Assembly (NCBI RefSeq): GCF_009192775.1
Contig: NZ_VTFX01000001.1
Coordinates: 682,001-746,000 of the forward strand
Origin: Arthrobacter yangruifuii
GTDB taxonomy: Bacteria; Actinomycetota; Actinomycetes; Actinomycetales; Micrococcaceae
Reading direction: 5' to 3'
Length of the DNA stretch: 64,000 nucleotides
Part shown: positions 1-7,983 of the stretch, piece by piece
Numbering within the stretch: the first letter of the stretch is position 1
How the letters are laid out: each line of letters opens with the position of its first letter
Program-made: the position numbers and the translations under genes
The notes under the pieces: model-generated
Told to the model about the DNA's origin: nothing
What the model saw: the letters and a program-made list of their open reading frames with translations, nothing else
Databases searched by the model: none

Positions 1-32
1 CGCAGGTGATTGTTTCGGTTCCGGAACAGTAG
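1..32 (+). CDS. grpE: C-terminal tail of GrpE nucleotide exchange factor (partial)
   Basis: The first bases read in frame as QVIVSVPEQ followed by a TAG stop at 30-32. A beta-strand-rich tail of this kind is typical of GrpE, and dnaK-grpE-dnaJ-hspR is the standard actinobacterial order, with dnaJ and hspR following here. Only nine residues are visible, so the assignment rests mainly on context. GrpE would exchange ADP for ATP on DnaK in the cytoplasmic chaperone cycle. Confidence 0.55.
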   Translation, partial: QVIVSVPEQ

Positions 33-168
33 CTGTACCGTGTCCGGGGCCGCTCAGGCGGCCCCGGACATTTTTCCATCGGCAGGTCCCGCAGCAGGGG
101 CAGCAGGCCCGGCAGCCGTGAAGTCACGGCCAATGCAGCGGGATCGGCAAGTGAGGAAGGAACACCAA

Positions 169-1170
169 TTGGCTAGTCAGGATTGGGTCGATAAGGACTT
201 CTACAAGATTCTGGGTGTTCCCAAGGATGCGTCCGAAGCCGACATCAAGAAGGCGTACCGCAAACTGGCGCGGAAGTACCATCCCGACCAGAACCAGGGC
301 GACGCCAACTCCGAGCGGATGTTCAAGGACCTTTCCGAGGCGTATTCGGTGCTCTCCGATCCCGAGGAGCGCCAGCAGTATGACGCCATCCGTGCCATGG
401 GAAGCGGTGCCCGGTTCTCGGCCGGCGGCGCCCCGGGCGGCGGCGGGGGAACCGGCGGAGCGGGCTTCGAGGACATCTTCGGGGACCTGTTCGGCCAGAC
501 CGCCCGCGGCGGCAGCCGGCGGACCACCTTCAACGCCGGAGGCAGCAACATTCCGCCCGAATTCGCGGACCTCTTCGGGGGCGGCAGCGGATTCGGAGGC
601 GGCGGTTTCGGCGCACCCCCGCCCACCAAGGGCGCGGACCGTACCGCCAGCACCACCATTTCCTTTGCCGGGTCCATCAACGGAACCGTCATCGGCCTGC
701 GTGAACCCAACGGCGAAGTGGTGGAGGTGCGCGTACCGGCAGGCGTCAAGGACGGCCAGAAGATCCGTGTGCGCGGAAAGGGACAGCCCGGTGCGGCCGG
801 AGCAGGGGACCTGATGGTCACCGTCCATGTCACACCGCATGACTTCTTCGCCCGCGAGGGCAACAACATCCGGATCCACGTTCCGGTGTCCTTCCCGGAG
901 GCCGCCCTGGGTGCCACGATCGAGGTGCCGACACTGACCTCGGACACCGTCCGGCTCAAGGTGCCCGCCGGAACGCCGTCCGGCCGCACCCTGCGGGTCA
1001 AGGGCCGGGGCGTGCACACCTCCAAGGGCAACGGGGACCTGCTGGTGACCGTCGACGTCGCCGTTCCCTCGCGTCTGGACAAGGAGGCCCGGGAAGCGGT
1101 GGAAGCGTTTGCCGAGGCCACCAAGGGCGAGGACCCCCGGGCAGGATTGGCGGCCAAGGCGCGGTTGTAA
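169..1170 (+). CDS. dnaJ: DnaJ-family co-chaperone without zinc finger (CbpA-like)
   Basis: This is a J-domain co-chaperone that stimulates DnaK ATPase and delivers unfolded substrates. The J domain (about residues 10-75) contains the HPD motif at 38-40. It is followed by a Gly/Phe-rich linker (about 80-155) and the two beta-barrel substrate-binding domains. No CxxCxGxG zinc-finger repeats are present, so it is a type II (CbpA-like) J protein rather than a classical DnaJ. I chose the TTG start at 169 because AGGAAGGA lies 7 nt upstream and the J domain begins directly after it; the frame stays open further upstream, but that part looks non-coding. It lies between grpE and hspR and is probably co-transcribed with dnaK under HspR control. 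Confidence 0.92.
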   Translation: MASQDWVDKDFYKILGVPKDASEADIKKAYRKLARKYHPDQNQGDANSERMFKDLSEAYSVLSDPEERQQYDAIRAMGSGARFSAGGAPGGGGGTGGAGFEDIFGDLFGQTARGGSRRTTFNAGGSNIPPEFADLFGGGSGFGGGGFGAPPPTKGADRTASTTISFAGSINGTVIGLREPNGEVVEVRVPAGVKDGQKIRVRGKGQPGAAGAGDLMVTVHVTPHDFFAREGNNIRIHVPVSFPEAALGATIEVPTLTSDTVRLKVPAGTPSGRTLRVKGRGVHTSKGNGDLLVTVDVAVPSRLDKEAREAVEAFAEATKGEDPRAGLAAKARL

Positions 1171-1257
1171 CCGCCGCGCGTTCCGCCGCCGGAGAGCGGG
1201 CGTCCCGCGTTAGCATTTCACCCGCGTTACCATGTCAACAGCAGTGAAGGAGGAACA

Positions 1258-1770
1258 GTGGGCATAGACGTCAATGCGCCTATTTTCGTGATCTCCGTTG
1301 CCGCTGAGCTCGCGGAAATGCATCCGCAGACCCTGAGGCAATATGACCGGCTCGGTATTGTCCGTCCCAGCCGGGCTCCGGGCCGCTCCCGCCGCTACTC
1401 CCAGCGGGATATTGAACTGCTGCGCGAGGTCCAGAAGCTCTCCCAGGAGGGCGTCTCCCTTGAAGGCATCAAGCGGATCATGGAGCTGCAGAACCAGGTG
1501 ACCGGCCTGCGTCAGCGGGTTGTGGAGCTCTCCACTGAACTGGACGAGGCGCGGCGGCGTTCCTCCGACCGCAGCCGTGTCTTCGCGGCCGGGCTGGCCG
1601 GCGACGTTGTCACCCTCAGCCGCGGGCAGCGCCCGCCGGCCGCGGCCACCGCCGTGCAGCAGCTGGGCCTGGTCTCGCTGATGGAACGCCGGAGCCGGCT
1701 GCGTGCACTTCCGGCGGGCAAGCCTTCCGAGCGGAACTACGCCGACGGCGGATACATACAATCCCTTTGA
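1258..1770 (+). CDS. hspR: Heat-shock repressor HspR, MerR family
   Basis: This 170-residue MerR-type regulator has an N-terminal winged helix (about 10-75) with the conserved stretch MHPQTLRQYDRLG. A short coiled-coil follows, with an Ala-rich C-terminus. In actinobacteria HspR, with DnaK as co-repressor, represses the dnaK operon and clpB by binding the HAIR inverted repeat. A HAIR-like site is visible before clpB at 11302-11322. The GTG start is preceded by GAAGGAGG. The gene sits 87 bp after dnaJ with no clear terminator between, so it is probably the last gene of the dnaK operon and autoregulated. Confidence 0.92.
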   Translation: MGIDVNAPIFVISVAAELAEMHPQTLRQYDRLGIVRPSRAPGRSRRYSQRDIELLREVQKLSQEGVSLEGIKRIMELQNQVTGLRQRVVELSTELDEARRRSSDRSRVFAAGLAGDVVTLSRGQRPPAAATAVQQLGLVSLMERRSRLRALPAGKPSERNYADGGYIQSL

Positions 1771-1796
1771 GCCCGGTCCGCGCGCAGCTCCTGTGA

Positions 1797-1802
1797 CACA
1801 AT
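1797..1802 (+). promoter_or_regulatory. -10-like element, leaderless start of the MOSC gene
   Basis: CACAAT lies 6 nt before the ATG at 1809, and no Shine-Dalgarno sequence is present. The spacing matches a leaderless transcript beginning at or next to the start codon. No convincing -35 is seen. Confidence 0.4.
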
Positions 1803-1808
1803 GCCGGG

Positions 1809-2585
1809 ATGGCGCAGAAAGTAACTCCGCTCGGGGAAGTCCGGGCCCTGTACCGTTACCCGGTCAAGTCAACCGCCGGGCAGGCGCTGCCCGCCTCCGC
1901 CGTCACCGGCAGGGGACTGCAGCATGACCGCGGGTGGGCCGTCTACACGGACGACGGCGGCATCGCCAGCGGCAAACGGACGCGCCGCTTCCGGCCCGTG
2001 CCCGGCCTGATGCAATGGTCCTCCAGAATGGAGGATGACGTCATGGCGGCCGGCAGCTCAGACCCCGGATCCGGCGCCGGCAGCGCCCCGCTGCTGACGA
2101 GCCCGGAGGGCTTCAGCTACCGCGCGGATGATCCGGAGGCTGACCGGGCATTGAGTGCCGCCTTCGGCCGGGAGCTGCGCCTGCGCCCCGAAGCCGCCGT
2201 CCTGCACCATGACGAGACACCCCTGCACCTGATAACAACCTCTTCTCTGGCTGGCCTTCGGCAACTATCCGGTGGTGCGGTGGATGAGCGGCGCTTCCGC
2301 GCCAACATCGTGATCGATACCGGCTCCCTGCCCGCCTTCTGCGAGGACGACTGGGCGGGCGGGGAGCTGTTCCTCGGGGAGAAGGTTGTCCTCAGGCTGG
2401 GGGCGGGAATGCCCCGCTGCGTGATGATCGACCAGGCGCAGGCCGGCGTCGAGGCGCAACCCCAGGCCCTGAAGCTTCTGGGCGGGCACCATTCCACCGA
2501 ATTCGGCCTGCAGGCCCACGTTCTGCGGACAGGAACGCTTCGGGTCGGCGACGCGGTGGCCTTCCGCCGCGGAGGAACGCACTAG
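1809..2585 (+). CDS. MOSC domain-containing protein (molybdenum cofactor/amidoxime-reductase type)
   Basis: The 258-residue protein begins with a MOSC N-terminal beta-barrel (GEVRALYRYPVKSTAGQ) and continues into a MOSC domain with the conserved region RFRANIVID. The family binds molybdenum cofactor or transfers sulfur to metals; relatives include mARC/YcbX-type reductases that detoxify N-hydroxylated bases. A Cys occurs in the C-terminal part (MPRCVMID), where YcbX and mARC proteins carry the Mo-ligating Cys. No electron-transfer domain is fused. The ATG at 1809 is favoured by the -10-like element just before it. The physiological substrate cannot be told from the sequence. Confidence 0.8.
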   Translation: MAQKVTPLGEVRALYRYPVKSTAGQALPASAVTGRGLQHDRGWAVYTDDGGIASGKRTRRFRPVPGLMQWSSRMEDDVMAAGSSDPGSGAGSAPLLTSPEGFSYRADDPEADRALSAAFGRELRLRPEAAVLHHDETPLHLITTSSLAGLRQLSGGAVDERRFRANIVIDTGSLPAFCEDDWAGGELFLGEKVVLRLGAGMPRCVMIDQAQAGVEAQPQALKLLGGHHSTEFGLQAHVLRTGTLRVGDAVAFRRGGTH

Positions 2586-2657
2586 CAGGAGCTGCGGAAG
2601 GGGCACCCGGGTGGGCGACGTCGGTGCGGGTCAGGCCGGGCGGGTCAGCGCGGGCGG

Positions 2658-3251
2658 TCAGCGCAGGCGCCGTGCCCGAAGCACCACATCCTCGGTGTGG
2701 TGCGCACCGGCACCGTTGGCGACATTCCGCGGGCGGGTTTCATTCACCTCGATCCGCCAATCCTCATCCAGAACGGCCGCGATATCTGCGGGAAGCACGT
2801 AGTCATCCGCATCGTGTCCCTGCCAGCCGCCGGCGGGCTCCGCATGATGCACCACCAGGAGCAGGCCCCCGGGGGAAACCGCCCGCATCAGGGCATGTTC
2901 CGCGGCATGATCCCCGGTACGGAGCAAAACCGGATATTGTGCCGACACCAGGTCAAAGGAGGCATCAGTGAGCTGCGCCTCGACCAGGCCGCTGTGCACC
3001 CACGCCACCTTCAGCCGCTGCACGTCCGCCTGCCGGGCAGCCCGTTCCAAGGCCACCCCCGAGACGTCAAGTGCGGTCACGTCCCAGCCACGGGCCGCCA
3101 GCCACAGCGCATCCGCGCCTTCGCCGCAGCCGACGTCGAGGACGCGCCCCGGAACCAGATCCCTCGCTTCGGAAACCAAGGCTCCGTTCGGCTGCCCGCT
3201 CCAAAGGGACTCCCGGGCGGCGTAACGCTCGTCCCACTCCTGCTCATCCAC
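2658..3251 (-). CDS. Class I SAM-dependent methyltransferase (TehB-like)
   Basis: The 197-residue protein shows a complete small Rossmann methyltransferase fold. Motif I is VLDVGCGEGADALWLA, followed by an acidic strand (VTALDVSG) and motif post-I/IV (FDLVSAQYPV). The N-terminus WDERYAARESLWSGQPN is typical of TehB/thiopurine-methyltransferase-like proteins that methylate small molecules such as metalloid oxyanions; the actual substrate is unknown. The GTG start at 3251 lies 11 bp after the stop of the NYN-domain gene, and GGAG overlaps the end of that gene, so the two are probably translated from one mRNA. Confidence 0.82.
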   Translation of the reverse strand: MDEQEWDERYAARESLWSGQPNGALVSEARDLVPGRVLDVGCGEGADALWLAARGWDVTALDVSGVALERAARQADVQRLKVAWVHSGLVEAQLTDASFDLVSAQYPVLLRTGDHAAEHALMRAVSPGGLLLVVHHAEPAGGWQGHDADDYVLPADIAAVLDEDWRIEVNETRPRNVANGAGAHHTEDVVLRARRLR

Positions 3252-3262
3252 GGCGGCCGCGC

Positions 3263-4249
3263 CTAGCTCCGGACGTCGGCGTCCGGGCGGAGCCGGATCA
3301 GGCGCTGCGGACCTTCATCGTTCAGCTCCACCAGCTCGCTGCGGGAGGACAGGAAATCCGTGAAGGACCGGAATCCGAGCGGTTTTTCGTTGAAGGAAGG
3401 ATCCATCCGGCGCATCTGGTTCTTCACCGTGCCCGTATTGAGCCACTCATCGTCGCCCTTGGCATGGCCGATCTTCAATGCCCGCACGAGGAGTTCGGTG
3501 GCCAGGGTCCGCGGATCGATGTCTTCGGCAACGTCCGGTTCCTCGAACCGGGCATCCTCGGTGTGCGAGAACATCGGCACGACCGTCAGCTTGCGGGCCT
3601 TGCTGGGGGTCTGATCCATTGACGCTGCGGGCGCCTTGGCGGATCCCGGTACCGCATCCGACGCGACGGCAGCGACGATGCCGGGCAGGGAGTCATAGTC
3701 CTCGAACTCATCACAGGCCGCGGCGAGGGACGTGCTCGTGGATCCGGCCACGCCGATGCCCACCACGAAGCGGCCGAGCCGCTTGGCTTTCTGTGCGAGG
3801 GCGATGTAGTCGCTGTCTCCCGCGACAATGATGATGTGCGTGAGGTCGGGGAGCCGGAAGAGGTCTTCCACCACGTCCACGGCAAGACGGATATCGGCGC
3901 CGTTCTTGGTGCCCCGGGTGGTAGTGGTGAACAGCTGGGTCAGGTCCACGGCACGGGACATCAGCTGGCGCTGGTAGCTGGCATTGACGGGTACAGACCA
4001 GTCGGCGTACGCCCGGTTCACCACCAGGGTGCCGAAGGACGCAGCGAAGTCGATGATGGCGTTGAAATCCACGGTTGCCGCAGTGAGTTTCGCGGCTACC
4101 TCGGGGTCTGCATCCCGGCTCGACTTATCGAAATTACGGATCCCGTCACGCTGGAACGCGTTCCGGCCGTGCAGCTGCTGGTAGCGGGAAATGACAATGT
4201 TATCGAAGTCGATATAGAGGCCGACGCGGGGGTCGCTCGGTTCGGACAT
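3263..4249 (-). CDS. NYN-domain putative ribonuclease with C-terminal OST-HTH/LOTUS domain
   Basis: The 328-residue protein starts with a PIN-like NYN domain (about 5-180). Conserved acidic residues appear in VGLYIDFDNIVI, in KNGADIRLAVD and in IIIVAGDSDY, the usual metal-binding sites of this nuclease family. A linker is followed by a LOTUS/OST-HTH-like segment (about 240-315, from LATELLVRALKIG to FLSSRSELVELN), a fold that binds RNA such as G-quadruplexes. The expected role is RNA cleavage or processing. The ATG at 4249 is chosen because AAGGA precedes it, although the frame is open further upstream. It is followed closely by the methyltransferase gene. Confidence 0.85.
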   Translation of the reverse strand: MSEPSDPRVGLYIDFDNIVISRYQQLHGRNAFQRDGIRNFDKSSRDADPEVAAKLTAATVDFNAIIDFAASFGTLVVNRAYADWSVPVNASYQRQLMSRAVDLTQLFTTTTRGTKNGADIRLAVDVVEDLFRLPDLTHIIIVAGDSDYIALAQKAKRLGRFVVGIGVAGSTSTSLAAACDEFEDYDSLPGIVAAVASDAVPGSAKAPAASMDQTPSKARKLTVVPMFSHTEDARFEEPDVAEDIDPRTLATELLVRALKIGHAKGDDEWLNTGTVKNQMRRMDPSFNEKPLGFRSFTDFLSSRSELVELNDEGPQRLIRLRPDADVRS

Positions 4250-4388
4250 GGTGGAAAATCCTTCGGGGCCGGCGGAAGGCACCCTGCCATCCGTACTTAC
4301 AGTTTCCTTCCGCCGGTGCTGCAAGGGCAAACCGGGAGCGAATGGAGGGTTGTCCTGACCTGCCGGGACGTTGACGCCGGCGGTCCGA

Positions 4389-4551
4389 TTATCCCGCCGG
4401 CGCGAACCGCTGCTGGCCGATCACGGCCAGCAGGCCAAGCTTCCGGGCAGCTTCGGAACGCGGAGCCGCGGTGAGGACCAGCAGGGCCTGACTCTGGTCT
4501 TCGCTGTACAGCGTCTGGCAGTCGACCTCAATGGCGCCCGGTTCTGCCGGC
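4389..4551 (-). other. Coding-like fragment without a start codon, downstream of trmB
   Basis: Directly behind trmB, in the frame shifted by one base, the minus strand reads about 46 residues (from AIEVDCQTLYSEDQSQAL to GQQRFAPAG, then TAA at 4391-4389). GC at third codon positions is high and the residue composition is protein-like. The frame is open back into the last codons of trmB, but no ATG, GTG or TTG occurs in it before the preceding stop. It may be the remnant of a lost gene, the product of a frameshift from trmB, or chance. I do not recognise a family. The rest of the 4250-4551 gap shows nothing else clear. Confidence 0.3.
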
Positions 4552-5430
4552 CTAGGCGCGCCGGTAGGCCAGATCGAAAATCAGCCGTCCGGCCTCATGG
4601 GCCTTGTTCTCGAAGCTGGTCAGGGTGCGTCCCTCGAAGCGCGGAGCCCAGCCGCCGCGGGCGTCGAGAACATCCTCCGGTTCCTTGTTTTCCAGGCCTT
4701 CGCGGTGCACGCGGGTCAGCGGGCTGGCCTCGCCGGCGCGTTCGCCGTCATGCAGGTTCCGGAACTGCGCGGATGCGTCCAGGACCTCGCGCATCTGCAC
4801 GGCATAGTCGGACCAGTCGGTGGCCAGCCGCCAGGTACCGCCAGGCACCAGCACCCGGGCCACCAGATCAGCGAAGGACTCCTTGACCAGCCGTCGCTTG
4901 TGGTGGCGCGTCTTATGCCAGGGGTCCGGGAAGAACACCCAGACTTCCTCCACGGAGCCGGCCGGCAGCATGGTGCTCAGCACTTCCGGCGCGTTGGCCT
5001 GGACCACCCGGATATTCGTCAGGCCCTTCTGGCCGATCCGCTGCAGGGTCTGCGCCAGGCCGGGCAGGTACACCTCCACGGCCAGGAAATCCTTGTCCGG
5101 ATTCTGCTCTGCGGCGTGCGCAACGGCCTCACCGAGGCCCGACCCGATTTCGACAATAAGGGGAGCGCTGCGCCCGAACTCGGCAGCGGCGTCGAACACG
5201 TAGCCCGGATGCACGGACGTGTCGGCTTCGTCGCGGGGCACATCCACCACAAAGCGGTCCGAGAGCTCGTCCCAGGCCTGCTGGCGGCGGCCCTGCAGAC
5301 GTGAGCCGCGGCGGACAAAGGACACCGGGGAGCGGAAATGCTGCTCGTCGACGGTCTCGGTGCCGGTGGTCATGTCTGGATCCGCGGGCCCGGTGGCTGC
5401 GGCGTCGGGCAGGGCTGGTTCAGTAGTCAT
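4552..5430 (-). CDS. trmB: tRNA (guanine-N7)-methyltransferase
   Basis: TrmB makes m7G46 in the variable loop of tRNAs, using SAM. The protein has about 292 residues with a disordered, Ala/Pro-rich N-terminus of about 30 residues. It contains the SAM motif IVEIGSGLGEAV and the TrmB signature VFFPDPWHKTRHHKRR, followed by a typical C-terminus. The start is uncertain: ATG codons lie at 5436 and 5430 and a TTG at 5439. None has a clear Shine-Dalgarno, and a GATAAT hexamer (5446-5441) sits 4-10 nt upstream, so translation may be near-leaderless. It is divergent from the DEAD-box helicase leader. Confidence 0.93.
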   Translation of the reverse strand: MTTEPALPDAAATGPADPDMTTGTETVDEQHFRSPVSFVRRGSRLQGRRQQAWDELSDRFVVDVPRDEADTSVHPGYVFDAAAEFGRSAPLIVEIGSGLGEAVAHAAEQNPDKDFLAVEVYLPGLAQTLQRIGQKGLTNIRVVQANAPEVLSTMLPAGSVEEVWVFFPDPWHKTRHHKRRLVKESFADLVARVLVPGGTWRLATDWSDYAVQMREVLDASAQFRNLHDGERAGEASPLTRVHREGLENKEPEDVLDARGGWAPRFEGRTLTSFENKAHEAGRLIFDLAYRRA

Positions 5431-5510
5431 TACCATCAATATTATCGGTTCGAGGGTGCCAGGCTTTCCCGCCGGAGCTGCCCCCGATTAGGAAAGTTTC
5501 CGTATTACGG

Positions 5511-5516
5511 TAAACT
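5511..5516 (+). promoter_or_regulatory. Candidate -10 of the DEAD-box helicase promoter
   Basis: TAAACT follows an AT-rich stretch in the trmB-helicase divergent region. If used, it would give a leader of about 205 nt before the helicase ATG. No strong -35 is visible. Confidence 0.35.
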
Positions 5517-5580
5517 GGAGGCAGATGTTGGTCCTGCCACTGTTCAACTACGGTCAAACTCATCCTTTGGCCGACGGCGA

Positions 5581-5702
5581 AGACAGTGTGTGTAAGCAGT
5601 CCAGCCTGCGTCGATGAACGCTTTCTTTTGTCCCGCTTCAGTGCGGTAGACACTGTCTGACTTTTCTTCGGCGAACCCCCGGCCCAAACGGCGTTGGGGG
5701 CC
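5581..5702 (+). promoter_or_regulatory. Predicted structured RNA leader of the DEAD-box helicase
   Basis: AGACAGTGT (5581-5589) can pair with ACACTGTCT (5650-5658). It would enclose two short hairpins: GCAG/CTGC (5596-5609, loop TCCAGC) and CCGC/GCGG (5633-5646, loop TTCAGT). A further hairpin pairs 5681-5687 with 5694-5702 (loop ACGGCG, two-base bulge), ending 25 nt before the start codon. No open reading frame of note lies in the leader. Pairings were found by eye only. Confidence 0.4.
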
Positions 5703-5727
5703 TCTTACCGAAAGTTGCCTGTCTTTA

Positions 5728-7353
5728 ATGACCACTTTTGCTGCCCTTGGTGTGCCCAAGGCACTTGTTTCCTCCCTCGCCGCCGGCGGAATTGACGAAG
5801 CGTTCCCCATCCAGGTGGAGACCCTTCCGGATACGCTCAAGGGCCGCGACGTCCTGGGCCGCGGCCGCACCGGTTCCGGCAAGACGCTGGCCTTCTCCCT
5901 TCCCCTCGTTGCCCGCCTGGCCGAGAACGAGGCAGCCTACCGCCGCCGTCCGAACCGCCCGCTGGGCCTGGTCCTGGCGCCGACCCGCGAACTGGCCACG
6001 CAGATCAACAACGTGATTGAGCCGCTGGCCAAGGAACTGGGCCTGACCACCACCGTGATTTACGGCGGCGTCTCCCAGCAGCGCCAGGAAAAGGCACTCA
6101 AGGCCGGCGTCGACATTGTCATCGCCTGCCCCGGCCGCCTCGAAGACCTGATGAAGCAGAAGGTCATCAGCCTCGAGTCCGTCGAGATCACCGTGCTGGA
6201 CGAGGCCGACCACATGGCGGACCTCGGCTTCCTGCCGGTTGTCCAGCGACTGCTGGACCGCACCCCGGAAAAGGGCCAGCGGATGCTGTTCTCCGCCACC
6301 CTGGACAACGGCGTGGACAAGCTGGTCCGCCGTTACCTGTCCAACCCGCTGACGCACTCGGTGGATGAGCCGCAGGCAGCGGTGTCCACCATGGAGCACC
6401 ACGTGCTGCTGGTCCAGGACCAGACGGCCAAGAAGCTGCTGGTCAAGGAACTGGCCGGTGGCCAGGGCCGCCGCATCATGTTCATGCGCACCAAGCACCA
6501 TGCACGCAAGATGGCCCAGTTCCTCACGGACAACGGCATCCCCACCGTGGATCTGCACGGCAACCTGTCCCAGAACGCCCGCGACCGGAACCTGGCGGAG
6601 TTCGCTTCCGGCGATGTCCGCGTCCTGGTCGCCACCGACGTCGCCGCCCGCGGCGTCCACGTGGACGACGTCGAACTCGTGGTCCACATTGATCCGCCCA
6701 CGGAGCACAAGGCCTACCTGCACCGTTCAGGCCGTACGGCCCGTGCCGGATCCAGCGGAACCGTGGTGACGCTGACCCTTCCGGAGCAGAAGAGCGAAGT
6801 GTCGAAGCTGATGAAGGCTGCCGGCGTCGACGTTTCCATCGAGAAGGTCAGCCACAACTCCCCGTCGATCGCCAAGCTCGTCGGCGAGCGTGCCGCCGTC
6901 GTGGAACCCCACGTCCGCGCCGCGCAGCTTGCCGCAAAGTCGCCGCAGCAGGGTGGCGGCCGCTCCACCGGCGCCAATGCCCAGCGCAAGCGTGCAGCCC
7001 GCTCCACCGGTGCTCCCCGCGCCGGCGGACGCGGCGGCACAGGCGGACGCGGCCGCGTTTCGGCGGAACGTCCGGACCGCAGCGAACGCAATGACCGTGC
7101 AGCCGCCGGTGAGGACCAGCGTACGCAGCGTCCGGCCCGTTCGGCCGACGGCCGCCGCAACAGTGCCTCGGCTGCCACCGCAGCCGGGCGCAACCGCCGT
7201 CCGGCCACCGGACAGCGCGCAGAGGGTGCCGGCGCCGGCCAGCGTGCCGGCGGAGCCTCCCGCGGTGCCGGTGCAGCCTCAGGCCGTCCGGCGCGCTCCG
7301 CCGGGGCCCGCCGTGCCACCGCTCCGGCGTCGAACGAACGCCGTTCCCGCTAA
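5728..7353 (+). CDS. DEAD-box ATP-dependent RNA helicase with basic RG-rich tail
   Basis: The 541-residue protein has all core motifs of an RNA-unwinding DEAD-box helicase. These include the Q motif (FPIQ, about 27-30), motif I GRTGSGKT (46-53), PTRELA, DEAD at 158-161, SAT, and motif VI HRSGRTARAG. The core ends near residue 390. A tail of about 150 residues rich in Arg, Gly and Ala follows, a usual RNA-binding extension. Such enzymes act in ribosome assembly, RNA decay and cold adaptation. No Shine-Dalgarno is clear before the ATG, and a long structured leader precedes it, which suggests post-transcriptional control. A very strong bidirectional terminator follows. Confidence 0.93.
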   Translation: MTTFAALGVPKALVSSLAAGGIDEAFPIQVETLPDTLKGRDVLGRGRTGSGKTLAFSLPLVARLAENEAAYRRRPNRPLGLVLAPTRELATQINNVIEPLAKELGLTTTVIYGGVSQQRQEKALKAGVDIVIACPGRLEDLMKQKVISLESVEITVLDEADHMADLGFLPVVQRLLDRTPEKGQRMLFSATLDNGVDKLVRRYLSNPLTHSVDEPQAAVSTMEHHVLLVQDQTAKKLLVKELAGGQGRRIMFMRTKHHARKMAQFLTDNGIPTVDLHGNLSQNARDRNLAEFASGDVRVLVATDVAARGVHVDDVELVVHIDPPTEHKAYLHRSGRTARAGSSGTVVTLTLPEQKSEVSKLMKAAGVDVSIEKVSHNSPSIAKLVGERAAVVEPHVRAAQLAAKSPQQGGGRSTGANAQRKRAARSTGAPRAGGRGGTGGRGRVSAERPDRSERNDRAAAGEDQRTQRPARSADGRRNSASAATAAGRNRRPATGQRAEGAGAGQRAGGASRGAGAASGRPARSAGARRATAPASNERRSR

Positions 7354-7369
7354 CGCCTGACCGGCTTCA

Positions 7370-7420
7370 GCAAGCAAAGAGGCACCGCATCCACGCCGGA
7401 TGCGGTGCCTCTTTGCTTGC
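7370..7420. terminator. Bidirectional intrinsic terminator, 23-bp perfect stem
   Basis: A 23-bp perfect stem (7370-7392 with 7398-7420) has a 5-nt loop, ACGCC. It contains AAAG/CTTT tracts on both sides. It separates the convergent helicase and flavoprotein genes and would work for both. Confidence 0.88.
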
Positions 7421-7432
7421 CGGGACGGGCGT

Positions 7433-7894
7433 TTATTCGGTGTACAGACCCATTCCCCGCAGGACATTCCGCCGTGCCGCGTTGGAGATCAGGAACCGCC
7501 TGCCGGCCGTCACCTCCGGCTCGATGCGGACAAACGCGTTCTTGGCGCCGGTCTGCCAGGGAAACAGCGCCAGATCCTCGGAATCCATGATCTCGTCGTA
7601 GTCCTCCAGCAGGGCGGCGCCGCCCTTGAGCACCACGCTCCACGCGGAGGAAAGAGTGTCATCGTAACCATCGATTTCGAAGGCGACCGGGTTCCCCGAG
7701 AGGGCGCCGGCCAGCTTGGTGCCCGCAGCCGTACGGAACACCACTGTGCCGTGGTCCACGGCAAAGTTGACGGGAAAAATCTCGGGCTGCCCCTCAACCA
7801 CCACGGCGAGCCGGGCGAACCGCGCCTGCCGTATGTAATCCCAGCACTGGCTCGAGGTCAGGTGGTCTGCGGTGTTCTCTTCGCTGATAGGCAT
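7433..7894 (-). CDS. Pyridoxamine 5'-phosphate oxidase-family split-barrel flavoprotein
   Basis: The 153-residue protein has the FMN-binding split-barrel pattern. An N-terminal helix (SQCWDYIRQARFARLAVV) is followed by a strand series including IFPVNFAVDHGTVVFRT, a SAWSVVLKG strand, and a C-terminal helix-strand unit. Many actinobacterial relatives bind FMN or coenzyme F420; the reaction here is not predictable. It resembles the short Rv-type split-barrel proteins rather than true PdxH, which is longer. The ATG is placed by the leaderless promoter signal 6 nt upstream. Confidence 0.78.
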   Translation of the reverse strand: MPISEENTADHLTSSQCWDYIRQARFARLAVVVEGQPEIFPVNFAVDHGTVVFRTAAGTKLAGALSGNPVAFEIDGYDDTLSSAWSVVLKGGAALLEDYDEIMDSEDLALFPWQTGAKNAFVRIEPEVTAGRRFLISNAARRNVLRGMGLYTE

Positions 7895-7900
7895 AGCGCC

Positions 7901-7906
7901 AGTCTA
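7901..7906 (-). promoter_or_regulatory. -10 element TAGACT, leaderless start of the flavoprotein gene
   Basis: On the minus strand TAGACT is followed by exactly 6 nt (GGCGCT) and the ATG at 7894. No Shine-Dalgarno is present. Confidence 0.6.
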
Positions 7907-7983
7907 GGGGCAGGAGCGGACGGGCGGGTCTTCCGGGCCGCGAAGCCGTGGCGTATCGCTGCCCGGAGGGGAACAATGGGGCC

